Part shown: in pieces, positions 1 to 7,940 of the stretch
How positions within the stretch are numbered: the first letter of the stretch is position 1
Layout of the letters: each line of letters begins with the position of its first letter
NCBI GenBank assembly: GCA_964493955.1
Contig: CAZBPZ010000035.1
Location: 1 to 17,575, forward strand
Length of the DNA stretch: 17,575 bases
Direction of reading: 5' to 3'
Source: CAZBPZ01 sp964493955
GTDB taxonomy: Bacteria > Chloroflexota > Dehalococcoidia > Dehalococcoidales > Fen-1064
Program-made: the position numbers and the translations under genes
The notes under the pieces: model-generated
Database searches by the model: none
What the model was told of the DNA's origin: nothing
The model's input: the letters and a program-made list of their open reading frames with translations, nothing else

Positions 1-50
1 CCAAGAAGCGCCGCCACGACGAGGTTACGATAGACACCGATGAGTTCTAA
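1..50 (+). CDS. nusA: C-terminal end of transcription factor NusA (partial)
   Basis: Only the last 15 codons and the TAA stop (48-50) are inside the window; the gene runs off the left edge. The visible tail is short, basic then acidic (KKRRHDEVTIDTDEF). The sequence itself is too short to identify the family. The call rests on position: in bacteria the gene directly before ylxR and infB is almost always nusA, the elongation and antitermination factor. The stop overlaps the ylxR start by 11 bases, so the two are translationally linked. It could be another gene if the operon is rearranged. Confidence 0.6.
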   Translation, partial: KKRRHDEVTIDTDEF

Positions 51-345
51 GCGGAACACGGTGCGGGTGAAGCCAGTGCCACAGCGTACCTGTGTTGCCT
101 GCCGGCAGGTCAGGCCCAAGCGGGAGCTGGTGCGCCTGGTACGGCTTGAGAGCGGCACGGTGGAGATAGATACCACCGGCCGCATGAATGGCCGCGGTGC
201 CTACCTGTGCCACAACCCCGGCTGCTGGCAGACAGCCCTGAAAAAGGGTAATATTGAGCGCGCCCTCCGGACGGTCCTGAGTGCCGCCGAGCGCCAGCGG
301 CTGGCAGAGTGGGGCGCCCGGATGCGGCAAGGAGTCTCGAAGTGA
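40..345 (+). CDS. ylxR: YlxR-family nucleic-acid-binding protein
   Basis: A 101-residue basic protein with the family signatures RTCVACRQ near residues 16-23 and GRGAYLC near residues 51-57. These are the conserved Cys/Arg surface of the DUF448/YlxR fold, a small RNA-binding protein encoded between nusA and infB. The ATG at 40 overlaps the nusA tail by 11 bases and the TGA (343-345) overlaps the infB GTG, so expression is coupled to both neighbours. The usual YlxR is about 90-100 residues, so this copy is full length. The family is linked to RNA binding and RNase P or transcription regulation in some Firmicutes; which role holds here cannot be read from the sequence. Confidence 0.93.
   Translation: MSSKRNTVRVKPVPQRTCVACRQVRPKRELVRLVRLESGTVEIDTTGRMNGRGAYLCHNPGCWQTALKKGNIERALRTVLSAAERQRLAEWGARMRQGVSK
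329..334 (+). promoter_or_regulatory. Shine-Dalgarno that fixes the infB start
   Basis: AAGGAG lies 7 bases before the GTG at 342. It decides for the 342 start over the in-frame GTG at 309, which has no comparable site and would lengthen the overlap with ylxR by 33 bases. Confidence 0.75.
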
Positions 346-2168
346 CAGGCACAAGTGAACAGGCAGAAAAGCCCCGCCTAACACGCCGGCGCACCGGGTC
401 CACCACCCGGGTAAGGGTTGTTGACCTGCCGCCGACGCTGAGCGTGCGGGAGCTGGCCTCAATTCTGCGTGCCTCGGAGATAGACACCATCAAGCGGCTG
501 ATGCGCCGGGGCGTCATGGCCGGCCTCAACCAAATTATCGACTATGACGCCGCCGCCTCGGTGGCGGTGGACTTTGGCCTGCAGCCCCGCCTCAAGGCGG
601 CCGCCCGCAAGAGTGCACGTACCGCCCAGCTCCGCAAGCGCCGGCTGGAGGAGGCCGCCGAGCGCACCGGCCTCGTGCCCCGTCCCCCGGTGGTCACCAT
701 CATGGGCCACGTGGACCACGGCAAGACACGCCTGCTGGACGCCATCCGCCACACCCACCTCATGGACCAGGAAGCCGGGGGCATCACCCAGCACATTGGG
801 GCCTACCAGGTGGAGGTTGACGGGCAGAAGATTACCTTCCTGGACACGCCCGGTCACGAAGCCTTCACCGCCATGCGGGCCCGCGGGGCCCAGGTAACAG
901 ACATCTGCATCCTGGTGGTGGCCGCCGACGACGGTGTTATGCCACAGACCCTGGAAGCAATTGACCACGCCCGTGCCGCCGGCGTGCCGATTGTGGTTGC
1001 CATCAACAAGATAGACCGGCCCGAAGCCAACCCGGAACGTGTCAAGCAGCAGCTGGCCGATGCCGGCCTGGTTGTAGAAGACTGGGGCGGCGATGTGGTG
1101 GCGGTGGAAGTCTCCGCCAAGGAGGAGCTCGGCATCGACGACCTGCTGGAGAACCTGATGCTGGTAGCCGAGATGGAAGAACTCAAGGCAGACCCGTCAC
1201 GCCCGGCTGAGGGTGTCGTCATCGAGGCAAAGCTGGACAAGACACGCGGCCCGCTGTGCACGGTGCTCATCCACAACGGCACCCTGCGGGTGGGGGACAC
1301 CGTGGTCGTCGGGGAGACCTGGGGGCGCCTCAAGGCCATGTTCAATGATGCCGGCAAGCGCATCAAACGGGCCGGGCCGTCAGCCCCGGCCGAGTTGCTC
1401 GGCCTCAACAGCGTCCCCGAGGTGGGTGACACGCTGGCGGTGGTGGGCGATGAGCGCGAGGCCCACGCCCTGGTGGCCAAGCACCAGGAAGAAGCCCGCC
1501 GGCGCAAAGGCCCCAGGGCCGTCAGCCTGAGCAATGTTTACGACCACCTCCGCTCCGGCCGTGTCAGAGACCTCAACATCATCCTCAAGGCCGATGTCCA
1601 GGGCAGCCTGGAGCCGGTCCGGAGCTCGCTGGAGCAGCTCAGCGACGAAGATGTCAAGGTGCGCGTCATCCACGCCGCCACCGGCAACATCACCGAGAGC
1701 GACATCATGCTGGCCCTCGCCTCCGAGGCGGTTGTCGTCGGCTTCAACACCGGCATCGAACCGGGAGCACGGCGCATGGCCGAGAACGAAGGGGTCAGTG
1801 TGCGCCACTACGACGTCATCTACCAGCTCGTTGACGACGTCGCCAAGGCGATGAAGGGTATGCTGACCCCCACCGAGGTTGAAGTTACCGACGGCCGGGC
1901 CGAGGTACGGGCCGTCTTCAATGCCGGTAAGCGTAGCCGCGTGGCCGGTGTTTACGTGACTGAAGGGAAAATCAGGCGTGGCAGCCTGGTGAGGGTCCGC
2001 CGCGGCGACCAGGTGGTGCACGAGTCAACCGTCAGCAGCCTGCGGCGCTTCAAGGAAGACGTGCGCGAGGTGACAGCCGGCTTCGAGTGCGGCGTGGGTA
2101 TTCAGGACTTCAACGACTTCGAGGTGGGAGACACGCTGGAGTTCTACCACCGCGAGCAGTCCGCCTAG
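342..2168 (+). CDS. infB: Translation initiation factor IF-2
   Basis: The GTPase that brings initiator fMet-tRNA to the 30S subunit and promotes subunit joining. Start chosen at GTG 342 (GTGA overlap with the ylxR stop, AAGGAG upstream), giving 608 residues. An IF2_N-like segment (LSVRELASILRAS and following) opens the protein. The G domain shows GHVDHGKT (122-129), the switch region GGITQHIGAY, DTPGH (168-172), NKID (222-225) and SAKEELGIDDLL. Beta-barrel domain II, domain III and the C-terminal fMet-tRNA-binding barrel follow, ending in the typical GxxFECGVGIxxFNDFxxGD region. The protein is shorter than enterobacterial IF-2 because the long variable N-terminal extension is nearly absent, as in many Chloroflexota, Thermotoga and Aquifex. 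No missing catalytic residue is seen. Confidence 0.97.
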   Translation: MTGTSEQAEKPRLTRRRTGSTTRVRVVDLPPTLSVRELASILRASEIDTIKRLMRRGVMAGLNQIIDYDAAASVAVDFGLQPRLKAAARKSARTAQLRKRRLEEAAERTGLVPRPPVVTIMGHVDHGKTRLLDAIRHTHLMDQEAGGITQHIGAYQVEVDGQKITFLDTPGHEAFTAMRARGAQVTDICILVVAADDGVMPQTLEAIDHARAAGVPIVVAINKIDRPEANPERVKQQLADAGLVVEDWGGDVVAVEVSAKEELGIDDLLENLMLVAEMEELKADPSRPAEGVVIEAKLDKTRGPLCTVLIHNGTLRVGDTVVVGETWGRLKAMFNDAGKRIKRAGPSAPAELLGLNSVPEVGDTLAVVGDEREAHALVAKHQEEARRRKGPRAVSLSNVYDHLRSGRVRDLNIILKADVQGSLEPVRSSLEQLSDEDVKVRVIHAATGNITESDIMLALASEAVVVGFNTGIEPGARRMAENEGVSVRHYDVIYQLVDDVAKAMKGMLTPTEVEVTDGRAEVRAVFNAGKRSRVAGVYVTEGKIRRGSLVRVRRGDQVVHESTVSSLRRFKEDVREVTAGFECGVGIQDFNDFEVGDTLEFYHREQSA

Positions 2169-2181
2169 CCAGGGGCAACAG

Positions 2182-2559
2182 GTGGCTTACCACATTCCCC
2201 GCGTCAACAGCCTGATCCGCCACGAGATGAGCGAGATACTGCGGCGGGAGGTAAAGGACCCGCGGCTGGGTACCTTTGTTACGATTACGGCGGTGGAGAC
2301 CTCGGCCGACCTGCGCTACGCCAAGGTGTTCATCACCCGGCTCGGCACCTACCAGGAGCGGCGCGACACCCTTTCCGCCCTGCAGTCTGCGGCCGGCTAC
2401 CTGCGCCGCAAACTGGCCGCCCGCCTCAGGCTGCGCCGCATCCCGGAGCTTGCCTTCCGCTGGGACGATTCGATTGAGCGTGGTGCACGCCTCTTTCGCC
2501 TGCTGGAAGAAGTGGCCCACCACAATAATCCCGAGGACACCCCTCCCGGCCAGGGCTAG
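2182..2559 (+). CDS. rbfA: Ribosome-binding factor A
   Basis: A 125-residue KH-like protein that helps mature the 3' and 5' ends of 16S rRNA in the 30S subunit. Family features seen: RVNSLIRHEMSEIL at the N-terminus, EVKDPRLGTFVTITAVE, the DLRYAKVFIT strand, and a helix carrying LRRKLAARLRLRRIPELAFRWDDSIE, all in the expected order. The start is GTG 2182 with AGGGG at 2171-2175, six bases upstream. It begins 13 bases after the infB stop, inside the same operon. The length matches the family (about 120-130). Confidence 0.95.
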   Translation: MAYHIPRVNSLIRHEMSEILRREVKDPRLGTFVTITAVETSADLRYAKVFITRLGTYQERRDTLSALQSAAGYLRRKLAARLRLRRIPELAFRWDDSIERGARLFRLLEEVAHHNNPEDTPPGQG

Positions 2560-2607
2560 GCCCTGCGCCTTACGATGCACCCTCCTCCCCGCTTTTCCCG
2601 GGCTACC

Positions 2608-3504
2608 ATGGACGGCGTACTGAACATAGACAAACCGGCCGGCATCACGTCGTTCGGCGTGGTGGCCGCCGTGCGCCGCCTGGCCGGGCAGCGGCGTGTC
2701 GGCCACGGGGGAACGCTGGACCCCGCCGCCACCGGCGTGCTGCCGCTGTTTCTGGGGAAGGCCACCCGCATCATTGAGTACCTGGCCGGCCTCCCCAAGG
2801 AATACCGGGCCGAGGTAGTATTCGGCCTCGTCACTGACACGTACGATACCACCGGCCGGGTGCTGGAGCAGCGGGATGCCAGCGCCCTGACCCGCCGGGC
2901 GGTTGAGGACGCCCTGGGGCAGTTCCGCGGCACCATCCACCAGACCCCGCCGCTGTTCAGCGCCATTAAACAGGACGGGGTGCCACTCTACCGGCTGGCG
3001 CGGGCCGGCGTTACCGTGCCGGTCAGGGCACGCCGGGTGGAAATCTACCGCCTGGAGCTGGAGGACTGGCGGCCGCCGGTGGCGGTGCTGCGTGTCACCT
3101 GCGGCCGGGGCACCTACCTGCGCTCGCTGGCACACGACCTGGGGCAGGCCCTCGGCTGCGGTGCCAGCCTGCAGCACCTGGTGCGCACCCGCTACGGCCC
3201 CCTGGAGCTGGCCGGGGCCGTGCCACTGGCGCGGCTGGAGGCCGACGGCCCGGGACCCCACCTGCAGCCGATGGATGCCCTGCTGGGACACCTTCCACCG
3301 GCCGTGCTGCCGGATGCCCTGGCAGAGCCGGTATCATTCGGGCGGTCAGTACCGCTGGAGGGGAGCACCGTCCCGCCCGACTGCACCCTGGCACGCGCCT
3401 ACACGCAGGACGGGCGGTTTCTGGCAGTCCTGCGCCGCCGCGAGATAGACCTCTGGCACCCGGAAAAGGTATTCGTCACGGCCGGCGGTGCCGGGCCGGC
3501 CTAG
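2608..3504 (+). CDS. truB: tRNA pseudouridine-55 synthase
   Basis: Makes pseudouridine at position 55 in the T-loop of tRNAs. The N-terminus MDGVLNIDKPAGITS and the catalytic block RRVGHGGTLDPAATGVLP are canonical; the catalytic Asp is residue 38 from this start. KEYRAEVVFGLVTDTYDTTG, QTPPLFSAIKQDGVPLY and CGRGTYLRSLAHDLG follow in family order, with a PUA-like C-terminal region. I start at ATG 2608 (298 residues) because family members begin at this MDG(V/I)LNIDKP. An in-frame ATG at 2575 would add 11 Pro/Arg-rich residues, and neither start has a strong Shine-Dalgarno. It sits 48 bases after rbfA as the last gene of the nusA operon. Confidence 0.95.
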   Translation: MDGVLNIDKPAGITSFGVVAAVRRLAGQRRVGHGGTLDPAATGVLPLFLGKATRIIEYLAGLPKEYRAEVVFGLVTDTYDTTGRVLEQRDASALTRRAVEDALGQFRGTIHQTPPLFSAIKQDGVPLYRLARAGVTVPVRARRVEIYRLELEDWRPPVAVLRVTCGRGTYLRSLAHDLGQALGCGASLQHLVRTRYGPLELAGAVPLARLEADGPGPHLQPMDALLGHLPPAVLPDALAEPVSFGRSVPLEGSTVPPDCTLARAYTQDGRFLAVLRRREIDLWHPEKVFVTAGGAGPA

Positions 3505-3514
3505 CCTCGTCACC

Positions 3515-3543
3515 TTGACAGCCAGAGGGCGGTATGTTACATA
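3515..3543 (+). promoter_or_regulatory. Candidate sigma-70-type promoter for ino1
   Basis: A perfect TTGACA (3515-3520) starts 11 bases after the truB stop. At a 17-base spacing the -10 hexamer is TACATA (3538-3543), a poor match to TATAAT; TTACAT at a 16-base spacing is another reading. The region 3533-3547 is unusually A/T-rich for this window. The -35 is convincing and the -10 is weak, so this is a candidate only. Confidence 0.4.
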
Positions 3544-3740
3544 TGTAGTCTGGTGTGAAACAGGGTGCGGCACCGGGAGAGCCACCCGCTGCCAGAAAAG
3601 CCGTACCCCGAAGGTAAGTAGTCACCGGCGGCGCGGTTCCTGGCTCGCCGGGAGGGAGCGGTGGGGCCGCCGCAACGCTCTCGCTGCAGAAGACCGCGCC
3701 TGTGCTCATGGCTGCTGCCAGCCGGCAGCGGCGCAGCTGT
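3544..3740 (+). ncRNA. Possible structured 5' leader of ino1
   Basis: This gap holds no convincing gene. It contains a run of perfect or near-perfect stems: GGGTG 3563-3567 with CACCC 3583-3587; CCGGCG 3625-3630 with CGCCGG 3646-3651; GGGAGCG 3654-3660 with CGCTCTC 3676-3682 (one G-U); and a 9-bp hairpin 3711-3719 with 3724-3732 (one G-U, loop AGCC), which ends 9 bases before the ino1 Shine-Dalgarno. I could not match it to a known riboswitch consensus. Stems of 5-7 bp are common by chance in GC-rich DNA, so only the last hairpin is individually notable. Confidence 0.3.
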
Positions 3741-3741
3741 G

Positions 3742-3749
3742 AAGGAGGT
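3742..3749 (+). promoter_or_regulatory. Strong Shine-Dalgarno that fixes a TTG start for ino1
   Basis: AAGGAGGT is a full anti-16S complement 6 bases before TTG 3756. It lies inside the N-terminal extension that a 3702 ATG start would give, so the extension is not real. Confidence 0.8.
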
Positions 3750-3755
3750 CAGTAC

Positions 3756-4838
3756 TTGGGCAAGATAAACGTGGCGATTATTGGTGTCGGCAATTGTGCC
3801 TCCTCGCTGGTCCAGGGTGTCCACTACTACCGCGAGGCCCGCGAGGACGAGTTTGTTCCCGGCCTGATGCACGTAAACCTGGGCGGTTACCATGTCAGTG
3901 ACATCAACTTCGTGGCCGCGTTTGATATCGACCGGAACAAGGTGGGCAAAGACCTGGCAGAGGCAATCTTCACCTACCCCAACAACACCTTCAAGTTCTG
4001 TGAGGTCCCCGCCACGGGGGTAACAGTCCTGCGTGGCATGACGCATGATGGCCTGGGCAAGTACCTCGCGCAGCTCATCAAGAAGTCACCGGGCCCCACG
4101 GTTGACATCGTCAAGGTGCTGCAGGGCACGCAGACAGACGTTGTCATCAACTACCTGCCGGTCGGCAGCGAAGAGGCCACCAAGTGGTACGTGGAGCAGG
4201 TGCTGGAGGCAGGTTGCGGCTTCATCAACTGCATCCCGGTCTTCATTGCTCGCGAGAAATACTGGCAGAACCGTTTCGAAAAGAAGGGGCTGCCGGTAAT
4301 TGGGGACGACATCAAGTCCCAGGTGGGGGCCACTATCGTCCACCGCGTCCTCACCCGCCTCTTCCGTGACCGCGGGGTCCGCCTGGCCCGCACCTACCAG
4401 CTTAACTTCGGCGGCAACACCGACTTCTACAACATGCTGGAAAGGGAGCGGCTGGAGTCCAAGAAAATCTCCAAGACCAACGCCGTCACCTCGCAGCTTG
4501 ATTACGACCTCGGGGCCGAGAACGTCCACGTTGGCCCGAGCGACTACGTCCCCTGGCTGCAGGACCGCAAGTTCTGCCACATCCGGATGGAAGGCGTAAC
4601 CTTCGGGGACGTGCCGCTCAACGCTGAAATCAAGCTCGAGGTCTGGGACAGCCCGAACTCGGCCGGCGTTGTCATTGACGCCATCCGCTGCTGCAAGCTG
4701 GCGCTCGACCGGGGGCTGAAGGGGGCGCTGGTAGAGCCGTCCTCGTACTTCATGAAGTCGCCGCCGGTGCAGTTCTCAGACGACGAGGCACGCCGCCGGG
4801 TGGAAGATTTCATCATGGCCAACCGCAGGGAAGAGTAG
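3756..4838 (+). CDS. ino1: myo-Inositol-3-phosphate synthase
   Basis: Converts glucose 6-phosphate to 1D-myo-inositol 3-phosphate, using bound NAD. Start is TTG 3756, giving the family N-terminus MGKINVAIIGVGNCASSLVQG and 360 residues, the size of the short actinobacterial/archaeal type rather than the ~500-residue eukaryotic type. The NAD-binding GxGNCASS is residues 10-17. QTDVVINYLPVGSEEATKWY, FINCIPVFIA, GDDIKSQ (183-189, with the family's active-site lysine) and NFGGNTDFYNML follow as in the family. The next two genes are a GT4 glycosyltransferase and a CDP-alcohol phosphatidyltransferase, so the product likely feeds an inositol lipid. A long leader and its own candidate promoter suggest it starts a new transcription unit after truB. 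Confidence 0.93.
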   Translation: MGKINVAIIGVGNCASSLVQGVHYYREAREDEFVPGLMHVNLGGYHVSDINFVAAFDIDRNKVGKDLAEAIFTYPNNTFKFCEVPATGVTVLRGMTHDGLGKYLAQLIKKSPGPTVDIVKVLQGTQTDVVINYLPVGSEEATKWYVEQVLEAGCGFINCIPVFIAREKYWQNRFEKKGLPVIGDDIKSQVGATIVHRVLTRLFRDRGVRLARTYQLNFGGNTDFYNMLERERLESKKISKTNAVTSQLDYDLGAENVHVGPSDYVPWLQDRKFCHIRMEGVTFGDVPLNAEIKLEVWDSPNSAGVVIDAIRCCKLALDRGLKGALVEPSSYFMKSPPVQFSDDEARRRVEDFIMANRREE

Positions 4839-4876
4839 GCAGCCCAGCACCCCGTGGGGATGGCTCCGGCCATGCG

Positions 4877-6016
4877 ATGAAGATTGCTCTGGTTTCTCCC
4901 TATGATTTTGCCTATCCGGGCGGGGTGGCCAACCATATCGCCGCGCTGGACCGGCAATTCCGCCGCCTTGGCCACGACGTGCGGGTAATCGCACCCTGCT
5001 CACGCCGGGTCAGCGAGTTTGGCGACCGCCTTATACCAATCGGCCGCCCCTACCCCATTCCCAGCAGCGACTCCATCATCCGCATCCCCATCTCCCTTCA
5101 CCTCGCCCCGACCATCAAAGAGGTGCTCCAGCGCGAGCGGTTTGACATCGTCCACCTCCACGAGCCCTTCATGCCGATGCTCTGCAGCGCCACCCTGCGC
5201 TTTTCCAACACCACCAACGTGGGCACCTTCCACGCTGCCCAGGGCAAGCCAGGCTACAACTGGGGGCGGCCCATCAGCACCTGGATGATAAAAGCCCGGC
5301 TCTCCAAGCTGCACGGCAAGATAGCCGTCTCGCCGGTGGCGCTGGAGTTCCACTCGCGCTACATCCCAGGCCCCTACGACGTCATCCCGAACGGGATAGA
5401 CCTTGACCGCTTCAACGAATCGGTTGAACCACTGCCGGAGTACCAGGACGGGAAGCTGAATATCCTGTTCGTAGGGCGGCTGGAGTTCCGCAAGGGGCTG
5501 AACTACCTGCTCAACGCCTTCCTGCGCATCAAGCAGGAGATACCGCAGACGCGCCTGCTGGTGGTGGGGCCGGGCACACGGCTGCGCCGGCGCTACGAGC
5601 GGTGGGTCCGCAAGGTGGGGCTGGAGGACGTGGTATTTATCGGCTTCGCCCCGCACGACATGCTGCCCCGCTACTACCGCACCGCCGATGTTTACTGCTC
5701 ACCGGCCACCAGCCGCGAGAGCTTCGGTATTGTCCTGCTGGAGGCCATGGCAGTGGGCACGCCGGTGGTGGCCAGCAACATCCCGGGCTATGCTGGCGTG
5801 GTCAGCCACGGCAAAGACGGGCTGCTGGTACCCCCTCAGGACTACGTGGAGCTGGCCCGCACCATCCAGCAGCTGCTGCGTGACAGGCCGCTCCGGCAAA
5901 AGATGGGGGCCGCCGGCCGGGCCAAGGCCAGCCAGTACTCCTGGGAAATAATTGCACAGAAGGTCCTGGAGGTCTATGAAAGAAGCATGCACCGGGCCAG
6001 AGGTGAGGCAACCTGA
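4877..6016 (+). CDS. GT4 glycosyltransferase, PimA-like (probable phosphatidylinositol glycosyltransferase)
   Basis: A 379-residue GT-B enzyme of family GT4. The N-terminal acceptor domain opens with MKIALVSPYDFAYPGGVANH; the PGGV loop at residues 14-17 matches mycobacterial PimA, which mannosylates phosphatidylinositol. GTFHAAQ is a PimA-like active-site segment. The donor domain has GRLEFRKGL (Arg201, Lys206) and the EX7E pair ESFGIVLLE (Glu281, Glu289). There is no signal peptide or membrane span, so it should act on the cytoplasmic face of the membrane. It lies 38 bases after ino1 and overlaps the phosphatidyltransferase stop-to-start, which supports an inositol-lipid acceptor. The sugar donor is not determined by the sequence. 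An MshA-type enzyme acting on inositol phosphate is an alternative, but the N-terminal loop fits PimA better. Confidence 0.82.
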   Translation: MKIALVSPYDFAYPGGVANHIAALDRQFRRLGHDVRVIAPCSRRVSEFGDRLIPIGRPYPIPSSDSIIRIPISLHLAPTIKEVLQRERFDIVHLHEPFMPMLCSATLRFSNTTNVGTFHAAQGKPGYNWGRPISTWMIKARLSKLHGKIAVSPVALEFHSRYIPGPYDVIPNGIDLDRFNESVEPLPEYQDGKLNILFVGRLEFRKGLNYLLNAFLRIKQEIPQTRLLVVGPGTRLRRRYERWVRKVGLEDVVFIGFAPHDMLPRYYRTADVYCSPATSRESFGIVLLEAMAVGTPVVASNIPGYAGVVSHGKDGLLVPPQDYVELARTIQQLLRDRPLRQKMGAAGRAKASQYSWEIIAQKVLEVYERSMHRARGEAT

Positions 6017-6615
6017 TGGCCAGCCTTGAGACGGTACGGCGCAGGCTTGGCCCCACCCTCACCGGGCCGATTGTCCCGCTGCTGGTGAAGGCCGGCATAA
6101 CACCGAACGCCCTCACGTGGCTGGGCCTGCTTGTCTCGGTGGCGGCCGGTGTGCTGGCGGCACTGGGGGCCACCCTGGCCGCCGGCATCGTGGTGGCCGC
6201 CGGCGGACTCTTCGATACGCTCGACGGTGCCCTGGCCCGCAGCACCGGGCGTGTTACCCGCTTCGGCGGCATCCTGGACTCCACCCTGGACCGCGCCGGC
6301 GAGGCGGCCGTGATGGCCGGCATACTGGTACTCTTCGCCCGGCAGGGGAATGTTGCCGGGGTGGCCGTGGCGGCGGTTGTTTGGGCACTGGCAATGCTGG
6401 TAAGCTATCTGCGGGCCCGGGCCGAGGCAGCCGGCCTGGAATGTAAGGTGGGGCTATTTACCCGGCCGGAGAGAGTGCTCGCCCTGGCGCTCGGCCTGCT
6501 GCTCGGCCGGATTACAAATGCGCTCCTGGTTGTCCTGAGTGCCATGGCGGTCCTCAGCGCCGTGACGGTCGTCCAGCGCCTGCACACGGTCTGGCGGCAG
6601 ACCAGGGGAGCCTGA
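6016..6615 (+). CDS. CDP-alcohol phosphatidyltransferase, probable phosphatidylinositol-phosphate synthase
   Basis: A 199-residue polytopic membrane enzyme with a perfect CDP-alcohol phosphotransferase motif: Asp67, Asp70-Gly71, Ala74-Arg75, Gly84, Asp88 and Asp92, with spacing D-x2-D-G-x2-A-R-x8-G-x3-D-x3-D. These bind the metal ions and CDP-diacylglycerol. Several hydrophobic helices surround it. The later segment SYLRARAEAAGLECKVGLF then RPER resembles the inositol-phosphate-binding region of actinobacterial PIP synthases. The ATG at 6016 shares its first base with the previous stop (TGATG), with AGGTGAGG at 6001-6008. With ino1 two genes upstream, the favoured reaction is inositol 3-phosphate plus CDP-DAG to phosphatidylinositol phosphate. 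Phosphatidylglycerophosphate synthase is the main alternative from the motif alone. Confidence 0.85.
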   Translation: MASLETVRRRLGPTLTGPIVPLLVKAGITPNALTWLGLLVSVAAGVLAALGATLAAGIVVAAGGLFDTLDGALARSTGRVTRFGGILDSTLDRAGEAAVMAGILVLFARQGNVAGVAVAAVVWALAMLVSYLRARAEAAGLECKVGLFTRPERVLALALGLLLGRITNALLVVLSAMAVLSAVTVVQRLHTVWRQTRGA

Positions 6616-6630
6616 GAGGGAGAAAGAGTC

Positions 6631-7914
6631 ATGCCAGCCATCGCGGTGGTCGGATGCCAGTGGGGTGACGAGGGTAAAGGGAAAATCGTTGACATGCTCG
6701 CCGAAAAGGTGGACATGGTGGTGCGTTTTTCCGGTGGTGACAACGCCGGTCACACCGTCATCAACCCGCTGGGCAGGTTCGCCCTCAAGCTGGTACCCTC
6801 GGGCATCTTCTGGCCCGGCACCGTCTGCATACTGGGTAACGGCATGGCCATCAACCCGGCGGTGCTGCTGGAAGAGATGGACACCCTCAAAGAGCAGGGG
6901 GCAGACTTCTCACAGCTCTTCATCAGTGACCGCGCCAATCTGATTATGCCCTACCACACCCTGCTGGAAGGCCTGGAAGAAGAGGCACGGGGTTCAAGAG
7001 CCATCGGGACGACACGCAAGGGCATTGGCCCCGCCTTCTCCGACAAGGTGGCCCGCTTCGGCATCCGCATGGGTGACCTGCTCGACAAGACGGTCTTCCG
7101 CGAGCGCCTCGCCGAGGTACTGGAGTACAAGAACGCCATCATCAGCCGGGTCTATGGGGCCGAGCCGCTCTCCCTGGAGCCGATATTTGAGCAGTACTGC
7201 GCCTACGCCGAGCGCCTGGCCCCCCACATCTGCGAGACAACCGAGCTGATAGCCGCCGCCCTTGACCGCGGCGACCTGGTGATGCTGGAGGGTGCCCAGG
7301 GCTGCCTGCTCGACCCGGACTTCGGCACCTATCCCTTCACCACCTCGTCCTCCCCGCTGGCGGCCAATGCCTGCCTAGGGGCCGGCCTGGGGCCGATGCG
7401 TATCACCGCGGTGCTGGGGGTCTTCAAGGCCTACTGCACACGGGTCGGCGCTGGGCCCTTCCCCACCGAGCTCCCCCCCGAGCTGGGTGACATGATTCGG
7501 GAGCGGGCCGACGAGTTCGGGACGGTGACACGCCGCCCCCGCCACTGCGGCTGGTTCGATGCCGTGGCCGCCCGCTTCAGCCAGCGCCTCAACGGCTGCA
7601 CCAGCATGGCCATCACCCGCCTGGACATACTGGACGTCCTGCCCAGCATCAAGATATGCGTTGCCTACGAGCTTGACGGCGAGCCGACTGACAGCTTCCC
7701 CGCCAGCACCAGCGCCCTGGAGCGCTGCCGGCCGGTCTACGAGGAGCTTCCCGGCTGGCAGACCCCTACCAGCGGGGCACGATGCTTTGAAGACCTGCCG
7801 CCGGCCGCCCAGCGCTACGTGGCACGCCTCGAGGAGCTGGTTGGCTGCCGGGCCGATATTATCTCGGTGGGCTCGGCCCGGGAGGAGACCATCATCCGCC
7901 GGCCCATCGTCTAG
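6631..7914 (+). CDS. purA: Adenylosuccinate synthetase
   Basis: Joins IMP and aspartate with GTP hydrolysis, the first committed step to AMP. The GTP-binding glycine-rich loop reads GCQWGDEGKGK (8-18), with catalytic Asp13 and Lys16, and His41 in NAGHT (38-42). GTTRKGIGPAFSDK and EGAQGCLLDPDFGTYPF are the IMP and active-site signatures. At 427 residues it is full length. GGGAG-type purine-rich sequence (6618-6622) precedes the ATG by 8 bases. It follows the phosphatidyltransferase by 15 bases and appears co-transcribed with it, though no functional link is evident. It ends the rightward block and faces dapA. Confidence 0.97.
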   Translation: MPAIAVVGCQWGDEGKGKIVDMLAEKVDMVVRFSGGDNAGHTVINPLGRFALKLVPSGIFWPGTVCILGNGMAINPAVLLEEMDTLKEQGADFSQLFISDRANLIMPYHTLLEGLEEEARGSRAIGTTRKGIGPAFSDKVARFGIRMGDLLDKTVFRERLAEVLEYKNAIISRVYGAEPLSLEPIFEQYCAYAERLAPHICETTELIAAALDRGDLVMLEGAQGCLLDPDFGTYPFTTSSSPLAANACLGAGLGPMRITAVLGVFKAYCTRVGAGPFPTELPPELGDMIRERADEFGTVTRRPRHCGWFDAVAARFSQRLNGCTSMAITRLDILDVLPSIKICVAYELDGEPTDSFPASTSALERCRPVYEELPGWQTPTSGARCFEDLPPAAQRYVARLEELVGCRADIISVGSAREETIIRRPIV

Positions 7915-7940
7915 CCCGGGCCTGAAAACCCCTACGCCGC

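Noticed and set aside
2110..3291. A 393-residue open frame on the minus strand across infB, rbfA and truB.
   Set aside because: It spans three conserved genes in antisense, with no motif and a mirror-codon composition.
3544..3740. A cobalamin, glycine or c-di-GMP riboswitch in the ino1 leader.
   Set aside because: Short resemblances exist (GGGAGAG, CCCCGAAGG, GTGAAACAGGG), but the full conserved cores and closing stems are missing for each.
3488..3742. Small plus-strand frame of 84 residues in the ino1 leader, and a 77-residue minus-strand frame (3476-3709).
   Set aside because: No Shine-Dalgarno, no family signature, and both run into neighbouring gene ends. The region is better read as an untranslated leader.
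3702..3755. ATG 3702 as the ino1 start.
   Set aside because: The added 18 residues cover a hairpin and the Shine-Dalgarno, and family members begin at MGKINVAI.
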